Shown here one piece after another: positions 54,857 through 62,752 of a stretch of 64,000 bases of DNA (position 1 is the stretch's first letter; each line of letters begins with the position of its first letter). This DNA is from Pseudolysinimonas_A sp947085045 (GTDB lineage Bacteria > Actinomycetota > Actinomycetes > Actinomycetales > Microbacteriaceae). Below the pieces are notes generated by a model. It was not told where the DNA came from. It searched no databases and worked only from the letters and a program-made list of their open reading frames with translations. Made by a program: the position numbers and the translations under genes. The stretch is from the NCBI GenBank assembly GCA_947085045.1, contig CAMTUU010000006.1, forward strand, positions 124,001 through 188,000, in the 5' to 3' direction.

Positions 54857-54879
54857 CCGGTCCCGCGACGCGGCAACCG
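54842..54879. repeat. 20-bp tandem duplication at the end of the start-less ORF
   Basis: CCCGCGACGCGGTAACCG (54842-54859) is repeated at 54862-54879 with one change (T to C). The change removes the TAA stop from the second copy. It looks like a recent slippage or duplication. Confidence 0.8.
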
Positions 54880-54889
54880 ATCGAGGGCC

Positions 54890-55438
54890 TCAGAGTTTCG
54901 CGGCCATCGCGATCTCGCGGCCGTCGTCGCCGATGAACTCGCCGACGATCTCGAAACCCGTGCGCCGGTAGCTGGCGATCGCGACCACGTTGCGCTCGTG
55001 CACGTCGAGGGTCAGCTCCGGGTACCCGGCGTCGCGGGCCCAGTCCTGGGCGGCGCGGATGAGGGCGTCGATGACCCCGCGCCCCCGCACCCGCGGCGAG
55101 ACGTAGACGCCGACCAGGGTGGCGGTGTCGGCCTCGGGCACCCGCCGGAAGTAGTCGGGCTCGCCCGCGCGACGCGGGAACACGACCACCGAGCCGACGT
55201 GCTGGTCGTCGAGAAGCGCGACGAAGCCGGCCTGCTCGTCAGACGTCGCGTTCCTCTCGGCGCGCTCGCGCCACTCCGCCTCCGGGCGGGCGAGCGCCTG
55301 CTCGATCGTCTCGAGGAACGCGATCGCGGCGACCGGGTCGGCGAGCGCCTCCAGCCGCAGCGCGCGCACCTGCGGTCCCTCGTCGGCGAGGACCCGCCGG
55401 GTCACGATCCCCGGGTCGAGGCTGCGGGTTTCACCCAT
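54890..55438 (-). CDS. GNAT family N-acetyltransferase
   Basis: A 182-residue GNAT protein with the acetyl-CoA motif LVGVYVSPRVRGRGVIDALIRAA (about 118-140) and the later DVHERNVVAIASYRRTGFEIVG motif typical of the family. The substrate is not predictable. Its ATG at 55438 lies inside the end of the DUF1684 gene (8-bp overlap), so the two are translated together. Confidence 0.85.
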   Translation of the reverse strand: MGETRSLDPGIVTRRVLADEGPQVRALRLEALADPVAAIAFLETIEQALARPEAEWRERAERNATSDEQAGFVALLDDQHVGSVVVFPRRAGEPDYFRRVPEADTATLVGVYVSPRVRGRGVIDALIRAAQDWARDAGYPELTLDVHERNVVAIASYRRTGFEIVGEFIGDDGREIAMAAKL

Positions 55439-56300
55439 GCAGCAGCGATCCGTCCTTCGCGAGCACGTTCTTCTCTCCCGCCTCGATCGGCACGGCGAAG
55501 CGGTTCTGCTTCGGCGGCATCGGGCAGTTGAACGCGTAGCTGAAGGCGCAGGGCGGCAGCACGGCGCGGTTGAAGTCGAGCGTGATGGTGCCGTCGGCGT
55601 TCGGGGCGACGAACAGGAAGCGACCGACGCTGTACGTCGATTCACCGCTCGTCGAATCGGCGAACACCAGCTGCAGCGCCGAGCCCGCCTTGAACGCGGC
55701 GAGGTCGTAGTCGACGCCGTCGCGGGTGAAGCGGATGCTTCCGGGGATGACCTCTGCGCGCGGGCTGTGCTTCGCGTCCTCATCGTCCTTGAGGTGCTGG
55801 AACCCCATCGTGGTGCCTGCGGGGTTCTCCTCCCAGGCGGCCGTGACGACCCACGCCGGGTCGTAGTCGAACGCGTCGATCCCGCCGAACCCCTGGATGC
55901 CCTCCGACTCCGCGTCCCACACCCGCAGGGCGTACCCGCCGCCCGCTTGGGTGATGACCTTGCCGCGGACGGTGTCGCTGAAGACGACCTCGCCCGGGGC
56001 CGGGTCGTCCTGGCCGCGCACGACCGCCTCGCCGTCGACGAGCACCCCGTCGACCCGGATGCCCTCGTCCGCCGTCGCGATCAGTTTCAGCCCCGACTGG
56101 CCCTCGGGCAGCGGCGCCCAGCGACCGGGGACTCCCCAGATCGGCTGCTCGACGTCGACCAGCTGCGTGTTGGTGAGGGCGAGGCTGCCGAGCGGCTGCG
56201 TCACGGCGAGGTGGCGGCGCTCGTGGAAGTAGGCGAGCTGCTCCTCCGGAGTCTTCTGCGACAGTTCGGCGGCGGTCACGGGCGCGGCAGGCACAGTCAT
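55431..56300 (-). CDS. DUF1684 family protein
   Basis: A 289-residue DUF1684 protein, recognised by RFLFVAPNADGTITLDFNRAV followed by LPPCAFSYAFNCPMPPKQNR near the C-terminus, which is the family hallmark. No signal peptide is seen, so it is likely cytosolic. The function is unknown. I placed the start at the ATG 56300 with GAGG about 10 nt upstream; ATG 56309 or GTG 56315 are alternatives. Confidence 0.88.
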   Translation of the reverse strand: MTVPAAPVTAAELSQKTPEEQLAYFHERRHLAVTQPLGSLALTNTQLVDVEQPIWGVPGRWAPLPEGQSGLKLIATADEGIRVDGVLVDGEAVVRGQDDPAPGEVVFSDTVRGKVITQAGGGYALRVWDAESEGIQGFGGIDAFDYDPAWVVTAAWEENPAGTTMGFQHLKDDEDAKHSPRAEVIPGSIRFTRDGVDYDLAAFKAGSALQLVFADSTSGESTYSVGRFLFVAPNADGTITLDFNRAVLPPCAFSYAFNCPMPPKQNRFAVPIEAGEKNVLAKDGSLLHG

Positions 56301-56410
56301 GGGATCCATCCTCACTCAGGTCTCCTCCTCACAACGCCGGGGACACGGACGAATTCCCCCAGCTGAACGTTGGTCTCCGTTTCGCCCGTGAGGTTCCCTA
56401 GACTCCGGCC

Positions 56411-59400
56411 ATGGCATGGAGCGATTCGGCAGCCAAATACCTGCGCGGTTCGACCAGCTGCCCCCGGTGCGAACGCGGACCGGTCGGCAAGGACTCCTGC
56501 CCGTTCTGCGGCGCGATCCTCACCGGTCCCGTGGCCGACGAGCTGCGGGCGGTCTCGGTCGAGGCGGCCGATCTGCTCACGCGGCGCCAGGAGATCATCG
56601 GGCGCCTGACGACGAAGGCGGCACTCGCCCCGCCGCCGGTCGGGGTCCCCGCCGCCGCCACGGCACCCGGTGCCGCGGTGCTCCCTCCCCCGGTCGGGCG
56701 GCCCGTCCCCGGGGTGGCACCGGCGCCGGCATCCAGCTCCCAGGTGAGCCTGCAGTCGGTGCTCGCCGTCGCGGGCGCGGTGCTCGTCGCCGTCGCGATC
56801 GTCGTGTTCCGGTTCTTCAACGTCGACGTCGACATCTCGGTGCGGCGGTTCGTCATCGCCGCGGTCACCGTCGTGTTCCTCGGCTTCGCCTGGCTGCTCG
56901 CGCGGGTCAGGCTCACCTTCTCGGCGGAGGCGGTCGGGGCGCTGGCGATGGTCTTCGTCGCGCTCGACATCTGGGCGCTCTCCGAGGTCGTCCCCGACGG
57001 CGTAAGCCCGTGGACCTTCGCGGCAATCGCGACCCTCGTCGCCTCCCTCCTCACCCTGCTCATCGCCGTGCTCGTCCGCCTGCGCACCTGGCTGTGGCTC
57101 GGCCTCGTCGGCCTCGTCTTCGTCCCGGCGTTCTTCGGCTACGCGGTCGAGGCCACCTGGTCGGCGACGATCGGCCACCTCGGGGCGGTCGCGGTCGCGA
57201 TCCTGGGCTTCGAGCTCGCCCGGCGGTTCGCCGCCCGATTCGAGAGCCCGCTGCTCGCCGACCGCGTCACGATGACCCTCGTCGCGCTGGTGTTCGGCGC
57301 GATCGTCGTCGTCGGCCTCCCGCCGATCGCCTTCCGCCTCGACACCACCCCGTTCTTCGTCGGCGCCTCGCTGACCCTCGCCGGGCTCGCCGCACTGAGC
57401 GGCGTCGCGACCCGCACGCTGGCTCCGGCGGCCTGGGGCGCGGCCCTGGGCGTTCTCGCGACGACGGCGGCCAGCATCCTGCCCTTCGCGCTCGAGCTCG
57501 ACGAGCCCGCCTGGTTCCTGGTGCTCGCCCCGGCCGCCGCCGCGGTCGCCCTCGTGGTGCTCGCCCTGGTCCCGTGGCCCGTGCCGGTGCCGCGCACGGC
57601 GCTGCGGATGGGCGCGCTCGCGGTCGCCCTCGGCGCGGCCGTGCCCGCGGTGTTCGTCGGGCTCATCCAGCTGTTGTCGCCGCTGCTCATCACCTCGTCC
57701 CGCTTCTTCGAGTACGCGCCGTACGACGTCCCGCCGCCGTACGACCCGCCGTTCTGGCTCGACCCGATGCAGAACTGGACGCTGTTCCCCGCCGATCCGA
57801 GCCTCGCCGCGATCCTCGGCATCGCCGCGGCCGCACTGGGTGCGCTCGGGCTCACCTTCGCGGTGCGCCGCGAGGGCGGAGCATTCCGGCCCTGGCTGGT
57901 CCTCGCGACCTGGCTCGGAGCCGCGGCCCTCGCCGCCGCCCCCGCCTGGTCGGCGCTGTCCCGGCCGGGTCAGGTCGTCGCCGGCGTCGTGATCGCCCTC
58001 GGTCTCGCGCTGGTGGTCATCCTCGTGCCGCGAGTCCGCGTCGCCGCCGTCTCACTGCGCGCACCGCTGCTGGCTGCGGGGCACGCGATCCTCATCTACC
58101 TCGCCGCCATCTCGTGGGGCGACGACCGTCTCACCGTCGCGGCGGGCGCCGCGATCGTCGTCGTCTTCGGGGTGCTGGCGATGGCGATGCCGGCCGTGCT
58201 CCGCCCGGTCCACGTCGCGGTCGGCTACGGCTACGCGCTGATCCTGTTCGCCCGCGGGCTCGACCTGCTCGGTCTCGACACCATCCCGGTGATCTCGTAC
58301 ACCGCGACGCTGGCGTCGGTGTTCGCGCTCGTCGTCACGCTCGTGCGCCGGGTGCGCGCGCCGCTCTGGTACGCGGTGCTCGGGGTCACCGCCATCCCGT
58401 TCCTCATCGGAGTCGCGACGGTCATCGCGGAGCGCACCTGGGAGACCGCGCTGCCGAACGCCGCGATCTTCGCGCTCTGCCTGACGCTCACCCTGACCCG
58501 GCGTCCCGGTCTGACCCGGTTCGTGCGCAGCGGGGCGGCCGCGCTGCTGCTGCCCGCGCTCGCGGTCGTCCTCGTGAACGTCGTGCCGCGCATCCTCGAG
58601 ACCGACGTCGTCCCCGCCTGGAACGGCCAGGGCGGCGCGCCCGTGACCCTGCCGCTGATCGCGACGCTCGTCGCGCTCGTGCTGCCGACGACGCCGCTCA
58701 TCGCGAACTCGCTGCGCCGCGGCGAGGTGTCCGAGGAAGATGCCGGCTCGGTGCGGCTGTGGATCGAGATCTCCGCCTTCGTCACCGGCGGCATCGCCGC
58801 CCTCCTCGCGCTCGTCCTGACGACGACCGACCTGAGCACCGCGCTGCTCGTCTTCCTGATCATCGGCATCGGGTCGGCCGGTGCGAGCGTCTTCGCGAAG
58901 CGCCGGTACGGCTGGTGGGTCGCCGCGGGCGCGTGGACCGCCGCGCTCTGGTGCGTCTGGGGCCTCGTGGGCATCACCGACGTCGAGCCCTACGTCTACC
59001 CGCCCGCCCTCGCCGCCGTGCTCATCGGCGTCGTGCTCACCCTTCGTCGCCGCAACGGCGCCGCCCTCGTCGCGCCCGGCCTGGCGATCGCGATCGCGAC
59101 CTCTCTCGTGGTCCTGGCCGTCTCCGGGTCGGGTGAGGATGTGTTCCTCCCCTGGCGTGCCCTGGCACTGCTGGCGGCCTCCCTCGTGCTCCTCGTGCTC
59201 GGGATCGTGCTGGGTCGCACCGAGACGCGGCTCGGGGTGCTGCGCGTCCCCGCCCTTGCCGCGGCGATCGGAGCCGCCTCGGCCGGCGCGATCCAGGCGG
59301 TGCGCTACGCGTGGGGACGCGACGACCTGGGACTGGTTCTCGAGGGCGCGGGGCCTCCCGACCTCGTCGTCTGGCCGGTGCTCGCGTTCAGCGTGGTGGC

Positions 59401-60166
59401 GGCGATCCTCGCGGGTGAGGCGGCGCGCTTCTTGCGTCCGGCCCACCGCTGGCTGCTGACGCCGGCGCTCGCCTTCCTCATCCTCGGCCCGATCGCCTTG
59501 GTCGTGCCGCCCGAGGGCGCGACGGTCGCAGCCATGTGGACGCTCTGGGGACTCATGCTCGTGCTGCTCGCCGCAATGCTGTTGACGGTGCGCCGCGGGC
59601 TGCGCGGCACGACGATCCTCCCGCCGACCGGGATCGTCTTCGCCGCGGCCTGGTTCGTCGGCGTCGCCGGCTGGAGCGTGCGCGACCTCAACGTCGAATG
59701 GTTCTCGCTGCCGCTCGGACTCGCCCTGACCGGTGCGGGCGTGCTGGTGCTGCGGGCCGGCACGCCGGCGACCCCGGGCACCGTCGTGTCCTGGCCCGTC
59801 GGCTTCACGCCCACCTGGGCGGTGCTCGCGCCCGGCATCATCGTGACGGTGCTGCCGTCGGTGCTCGCGACCGGCACGAACCCGGCGACCTGGCGCGCCA
59901 TCCTCGTGCTCGGGCTCGCCCTGGCGGCGCTGCTCGTCGGCGCGATGCTCCGCTACGCCGCCCCGTTCGTGCTGAGCCTGGTGACGTTCGGCGTCGAGAT
60001 CCTGGTGATCCTCGTCGTGCTCGCCGTTGGGCGTGACATCGATCCGGTGATCTTCTACGTCGCCGCAGGGTCGGCGGGCGTCATCCTCATCACCGTCGCG
60101 ATCTGGTTCGAACGACGCTCGCGCGGCGACCGCGAGGGCAGCGCCCGGATGCGCGACCTGAGGTAG
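56411..60166 (+). CDS. Giant polytopic membrane protein with N-terminal zinc ribbon (SCO7614-like)
   Basis: A 1251-residue protein. The N-terminus carries a rubredoxin-like zinc ribbon C17-x2-C20 and C30-x2-C33, a short helical linker (about 40-65) and a Pro/Ala linker (70-108). Everything after about residue 115 is hydrophobic helices, roughly thirty or more, to the end. It matches actinobacterial proteins labelled SCO7614 C-terminal-domain membrane protein. No transporter or enzyme signature is visible and the function is unknown. TAGACT 6 nt before the ATG predicts a leaderless mRNA. Confidence 0.82.
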   Translation: MAWSDSAAKYLRGSTSCPRCERGPVGKDSCPFCGAILTGPVADELRAVSVEAADLLTRRQEIIGRLTTKAALAPPPVGVPAAATAPGAAVLPPPVGRPVPGVAPAPASSSQVSLQSVLAVAGAVLVAVAIVVFRFFNVDVDISVRRFVIAAVTVVFLGFAWLLARVRLTFSAEAVGALAMVFVALDIWALSEVVPDGVSPWTFAAIATLVASLLTLLIAVLVRLRTWLWLGLVGLVFVPAFFGYAVEATWSATIGHLGAVAVAILGFELARRFAARFESPLLADRVTMTLVALVFGAIVVVGLPPIAFRLDTTPFFVGASLTLAGLAALSGVATRTLAPAAWGAALGVLATTAASILPFALELDEPAWFLVLAPAAAAVALVVLALVPWPVPVPRTALRMGALAVALGAAVPAVFVGLIQLLSPLLITSSRFFEYAPYDVPPPYDPPFWLDPMQNWTLFPADPSLAAILGIAAAALGALGLTFAVRREGGAFRPWLVLATWLGAAALAAAPAWSALSRPGQVVAGVVIALGLALVVILVPRVRVAAVSLRAPLLAAGHAILIYLAAISWGDDRLTVAAGAAIVVVFGVLAMAMPAVLRPVHVAVGYGYALILFARGLDLLGLDTIPVISYTATLASVFALVVTLVRRVRAPLWYAVLGVTAIPFLIGVATVIAERTWETALPNAAIFALCLTLTLTRRPGLTRFVRSGAAALLLPALAVVLVNVVPRILETDVVPAWNGQGGAPVTLPLIATLVALVLPTTPLIANSLRRGEVSEEDAGSVRLWIEISAFVTGGIAALLALVLTTTDLSTALLVFLIIGIGSAGASVFAKRRYGWWVAAGAWTAALWCVWGLVGITDVEPYVYPPALAAVLIGVVLTLRRRNGAALVAPGLAIAIATSLVVLAVSGSGEDVFLPWRALALLAASLVLLVLGIVLGRTETRLGVLRVPALAAAIGAASAGAIQAVRYAWGRDDLGLVLEGAGPPDLVVWPVLAFSVVAAILAGEAARFLRPAHRWLLTPALAFLILGPIALVVPPEGATVAAMWTLWGLMLVLLAAMLLTVRRGLRGTTILPPTGIVFAAAWFVGVAGWSVRDLNVEWFSLPLGLALTGAGVLVLRAGTPATPGTVVSWPVGFTPTWAVLAPGIIVTVLPSVLATGTNPATWRAILVLGLALAALLVGAMLRYAAPFVLSLVTFGVEILVILVVLAVGRDIDPVIFYVAAGSAGVILITVAIWFERRSRGDREGSARMRDLR

Positions 60167-60195
60167 TTCCCAGCCCCGCTCGGTACGGTCCTGCC

Positions 60196-60591
60196 ATGAC
60201 CGCCGTGCCCGAATCCACTCCCGCCGCCCGCCTCGGATCGGCGCTCGGTCGCGCCGCCGGGTCGGCCCTCGTCGGCGGGCGCGCGGCCATCCGCAAGAAC
60301 CCCACCGCGAACAGGGTCTACCGGGCGGGCGTCGGGGTCGTCGGCGGCACCACCGTCGCGCTCGGCGTCGCGCTGATCCCGCTGCCCGGCCCGGGCGCGC
60401 TCGTCGCCCTTGGCGGGCTCGGCATCCTGGGCACCGAGTTCGAGAAGGCCCAGGCGGTCAACGAGAAGGCGACGAAGGTCGTGAAGCGCGGCTACGGGGC
60501 GGCGAAGGATGTCGTCGCCCGGCGGCGGGCGGCGAAGGCGGCGGCCGCCGCAGCGACCGCCAACGGATCGGACGAGACGACCACCGTCTGA
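60196..60591 (+). CDS. PGPGW/TIGR02611 family small membrane protein
   Basis: A 131-residue protein with the core ALIPLPGPGALVALGGLGILGTEF (about 59-82), typical of the PGPGW transmembrane family, flanked by basic stretches and an Ala-rich tail. One or two membrane segments. The function is unknown. TACGGT 6 nt before the ATG predicts a leaderless mRNA, independent of the upstream giant gene. Confidence 0.8.
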   Translation: MTAVPESTPAARLGSALGRAAGSALVGGRAAIRKNPTANRVYRAGVGVVGGTTVALGVALIPLPGPGALVALGGLGILGTEFEKAQAVNEKATKVVKRGYGAAKDVVARRRAAKAAAAAATANGSDETTTV

Positions 60592-60601
60592 ACGGCGCCG
60601 C

Positions 60602-60817
60602 TCAGGCTGCGGCGGCCGGGCAGTGCACCCGGGTCGCCGTGGACCAGTCGCCCGCGCGTTCGACGACGTGCTCGAGCATCGAGGTGCCGCACATCGGGCA
60701 CGCCCGGCCGGCGCTCGACGGCGGCGGCGGTTCGTCGGCCGACCCGAGCTCGGCCGGGCCGAGATAGGGGTAGAGCGCGCGGTTGAGCCGATCCCACCAG
60801 CGGAGGCGATCATCCAT
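60602..60817 (-). CDS. Small protein with a CxxC zinc-ribbon half
   Basis: A 71-residue protein: basic, Trp-rich head (MDDRLRWWDRLNRALYPYLG), Pro-rich linker, then ACPMCGTSM and a final HCP. Three Cys and one His could form a zinc site. I do not recognise the family. TACACT (60829-60824, minus) stands 6 nt from the ATG, so it is probably leaderless, and it is divergent from the MarR gene. Confidence 0.65.
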   Translation of the reverse strand: MDDRLRWWDRLNRALYPYLGPAELGSADEPPPPSSAGRACPMCGTSMLEHVVERAGDWSTATRVHCPAAAA

Positions 60818-60823
60818 ATCGTT

Positions 60824-60870
60824 AGTGTACTCACCGCTTACTTCGTGTACTCACTTTTTTCGGATAGCTT
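60824..60870. promoter_or_regulatory. Divergent promoter region with 20-bp-spaced direct repeats
   Basis: GTGTACTCAC occurs at 60825-60834 and again at 60845-60854, exactly 20 bp apart. The first copy overlaps the minus-strand -10 TACACT of the zinc-ribbon gene. The plus-strand -10 of marR is TAGCTT (60865-60870), 6 nt before its ATG. The repeats are likely operator sites, most simply for the MarR protein itself. Confidence 0.6.
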
Positions 60871-60876
60871 CGAGGG

Positions 60877-61320
60877 ATGATGACCTCCGCCGACCCGCTC
60901 GCGCTCGACCGCCAGGTGTGCTTCGCCCTCGCCGCGACGTCGCGCAGCGTGATCGCGCTGTACCGCCCGGTGCTGGAGCCGCTCGGGCTGACGCATCCGC
61001 AGTACCTCGTCATGCTCGCGCTCTGGGAGCGCAGCCCGCGTCGCGCTGGCGACCTCAGCGACGAGCTGCTGCTCGAGCCCGCGACCCTCTCCCCGCTGCT
61101 GCGGCGGCTCGAGTCGGCGGGACTCGTCACCCGCACCAAGGATCCCGCCGACGAGCGTGCCCTCGCGGTGGCTCTCACCGAGACGGGCGCGGCGCTCCGC
61201 ACGAAGGCGCTGGCGGTGCCCGGTCAGGTCGTCGAGCGACTCGGGATGTCGATCGCCGACCTCGAACACGCGCGCGACGTGCTCACCGGTCTGCTGACGG
61301 CGTCTCGGGCGGCACGGTAG
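60877..61320 (+). CDS. MarR-family regulator, OhrR-like
   Basis: A 147-residue winged-helix protein. The N-terminus LDRQVCFALAATSRSVIALYRPVLEPLGLTHPQYLVMLALWE matches organic-hydroperoxide sensors of the OhrR group, including the reactive C15. The HTH and wing lie in DLSDELLLEPATLSPLLRRLESAGLVTRTKDPADERA. Peroxide binding would release DNA. No ohr gene is adjacent. The ATG at 60877 has TAGCTT 6 nt upstream (leaderless). Its 3' end overlaps the next convergent gene by 38 bp. Confidence 0.87.
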   Translation: MMTSADPLALDRQVCFALAATSRSVIALYRPVLEPLGLTHPQYLVMLALWERSPRRAGDLSDELLLEPATLSPLLRRLESAGLVTRTKDPADERALAVALTETGAALRTKALAVPGQVVERLGMSIADLEHARDVLTGLLTASRAAR

Positions 61321-62224
61321 CCCGCCGCGCCAGCAGCTCCCGCACGGCGAGCCCGACGGCGGCCACCACGACCGCGGCGATCAGCCGTGGCAGCACCAGT
61401 TCGGGCAGGACGAGCGCCTGGCGGAAGACGGCCCAGCCGTAGTCGAGCATCTCGAGCGGGTACGGCAGGAGGACGCGCGAGCCGACGGCGGAACTGACCG
61501 CGGTGGCGAGCGCGGGGCCGATCCAGAGAATCGCGAGGGCGCCGAGCGCGGCGACGATCCGGCCGACCGAGCGGATGCCACCCCAGATGATCGCGGCACC
61601 GACGAGGATCGCGGGGACCCGGTCGGCGAGCGGGAGCAGCAGGAGGTGGAACTCGCTCGGCAGCCGGACGAGGGGCGCGAGCAGCCCAGAGAGCCAGAAG
61701 CCCGTCGCGAGGGCCGCGACGGCGAAGGCGACGACCGCCCCCGCGCGCGACCCGACGGCGATCGCGCGGAACAGCACGATGCCGATGAGGACGGCGACCA
61801 CGACGACGACGACGAGTGCCGCGACGTAGAGGGTCGACACGGTGCGGTCGGTGAGTCCCCCGGACACGACGACGGCCGTCTGCACGATCGCGATCAGGTG
61901 AATCAGGGCGATCGTGCCGCTGAGCACCAGCAGCGCGAACCGCCCCCGACGCGAGGCGGTCGCCCGCGCGACGATGCCCGCCGCCGCGTACGCGGTGACC
62001 ACGAGCCCGACGAGCAGGGTGAGCGCGTACTGGCTGAACGGCAGCAGCACGATCGGCATGTCGCCGGGCAGCGTGTCGCTCGCCCACAGGTTTTGCAGCG
62101 GCAGCCGCATCCCGGTGACGATCCACGGGAGGAGTCCGAGAAGCGCCGCGGCGAGACCGATGCCCGCCCAGGCCGGGAGCGGCAGGGCCGGGCGGGGGTC
62201 GGCGGTGGGGCTGAGATCTGTCAC
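61283..62224 (-). CDS. Hypothetical polytopic membrane protein
   Basis: A 313-residue protein with about eight hydrophobic helices and no recognised family motif. The start is GTG at 62224 with TAGCGT (62236-62231, minus) 6 nt upstream, so leaderless. The C-terminal coding end overlaps marR on the other strand by 38 bp, which would give complementary mRNA tails. The function is unknown. Confidence 0.7.
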   Translation of the reverse strand: MTDLSPTADPRPALPLPAWAGIGLAAALLGLLPWIVTGMRLPLQNLWASDTLPGDMPIVLLPFSQYALTLLVGLVVTAYAAAGIVARATASRRGRFALLVLSGTIALIHLIAIVQTAVVVSGGLTDRTVSTLYVAALVVVVVVAVLIGIVLFRAIAVGSRAGAVVAFAVAALATGFWLSGLLAPLVRLPSEFHLLLLPLADRVPAILVGAAIIWGGIRSVGRIVAALGALAILWIGPALATAVSSAVGSRVLLPYPLEMLDYGWAVFRQALVLPELVLPRLIAAVVVAAVGLAVRELLARRATVPPETPSADR

Positions 62225-62401
62225 CCCGACACGCTAGCTCCGCACGGCCTGAGGCGAACTGACAGACCAGCGAGCCAGGCATGGGCACCTTCTGAGCGGC
62301 TCGGAGGTGTGAAAACCCTCCGAATCACGCCCAGAACTGGAAGCGTGTGCGGATTCTCGGAAGCGTGGCTGACTCGTGCACACCCAGCGGAAGGATTCCA
62401 C

Positions 62402-62683
62402 GTGCTCACCATCACCGACAACGCCAGCCTCGTCGTCAGCGACATCGTCGGCCGCGCCGTCACGACCGACACCGGGGGGCTGCGCATCGTCGGCGCCCCC
62501 GACGAGAAGTTCGCCGTCTCGGTCGCCGATGCCCCGACGGACAGCGAGATCGTCGCCGCCCAGGGCTCGGCCCGCGTCTTCATGGATCAGCCCGTCGCCG
62601 AGTCCCTCGACGACAAGGTTCTGGATGCTCGCGTCGGCGACGACGGCGCCGTGCAGTTCCTCATCTCGACCCAGCCGGCCTGA
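62402..62683 (+). CDS. HesB/IscA-fold protein without cysteines
   Basis: A 93-residue protein beginning VLTITDNASLVVSDIVGRAV..GGLRIVG, which matches the start of A-type Fe-S carriers (HesB/IscA). The three Cys that bind clusters in that family are absent, and there is no Cys at all, so cluster binding is not expected. The tail EVLDARVGDDGAVQFLI-like strand region fits the fold. The start is GTG at 62402 with AAGGA about 7 nt upstream. The function is unknown. Confidence 0.72.
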   Translation: MLTITDNASLVVSDIVGRAVTTDTGGLRIVGAPDEKFAVSVADAPTDSEIVAAQGSARVFMDQPVAESLDDKVLDARVGDDGAVQFLISTQPA

Positions 62684-62702
62684 CCCTCACCGGTTGCTGA
62701 CC

Positions 62703-62737
62703 GGCGTCCGTTCCCTCTTCGCGGGGGAACGGGCGCC
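62703..62737. terminator. Bidirectional terminator between convergent genes
   Basis: A 13-bp stem (GGCGTCCGTTCCC / GGGAACGGGCGCC, one G-T pair) with a 9-nt loop, followed by CTTCTTCG. It lies between the HesB-like gene (+) and the HNH gene (-). Confidence 0.75.
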
Positions 62738-62752
62738 CTTCTTCGATCGGAC

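Noticed and set aside
54688..54936. Arg-rich ORF starting MDLRRHPRLP
   Set aside because: Out of frame with the two-helix membrane frame at 54593-54856; low-complexity Arg content marks it as a shadow.
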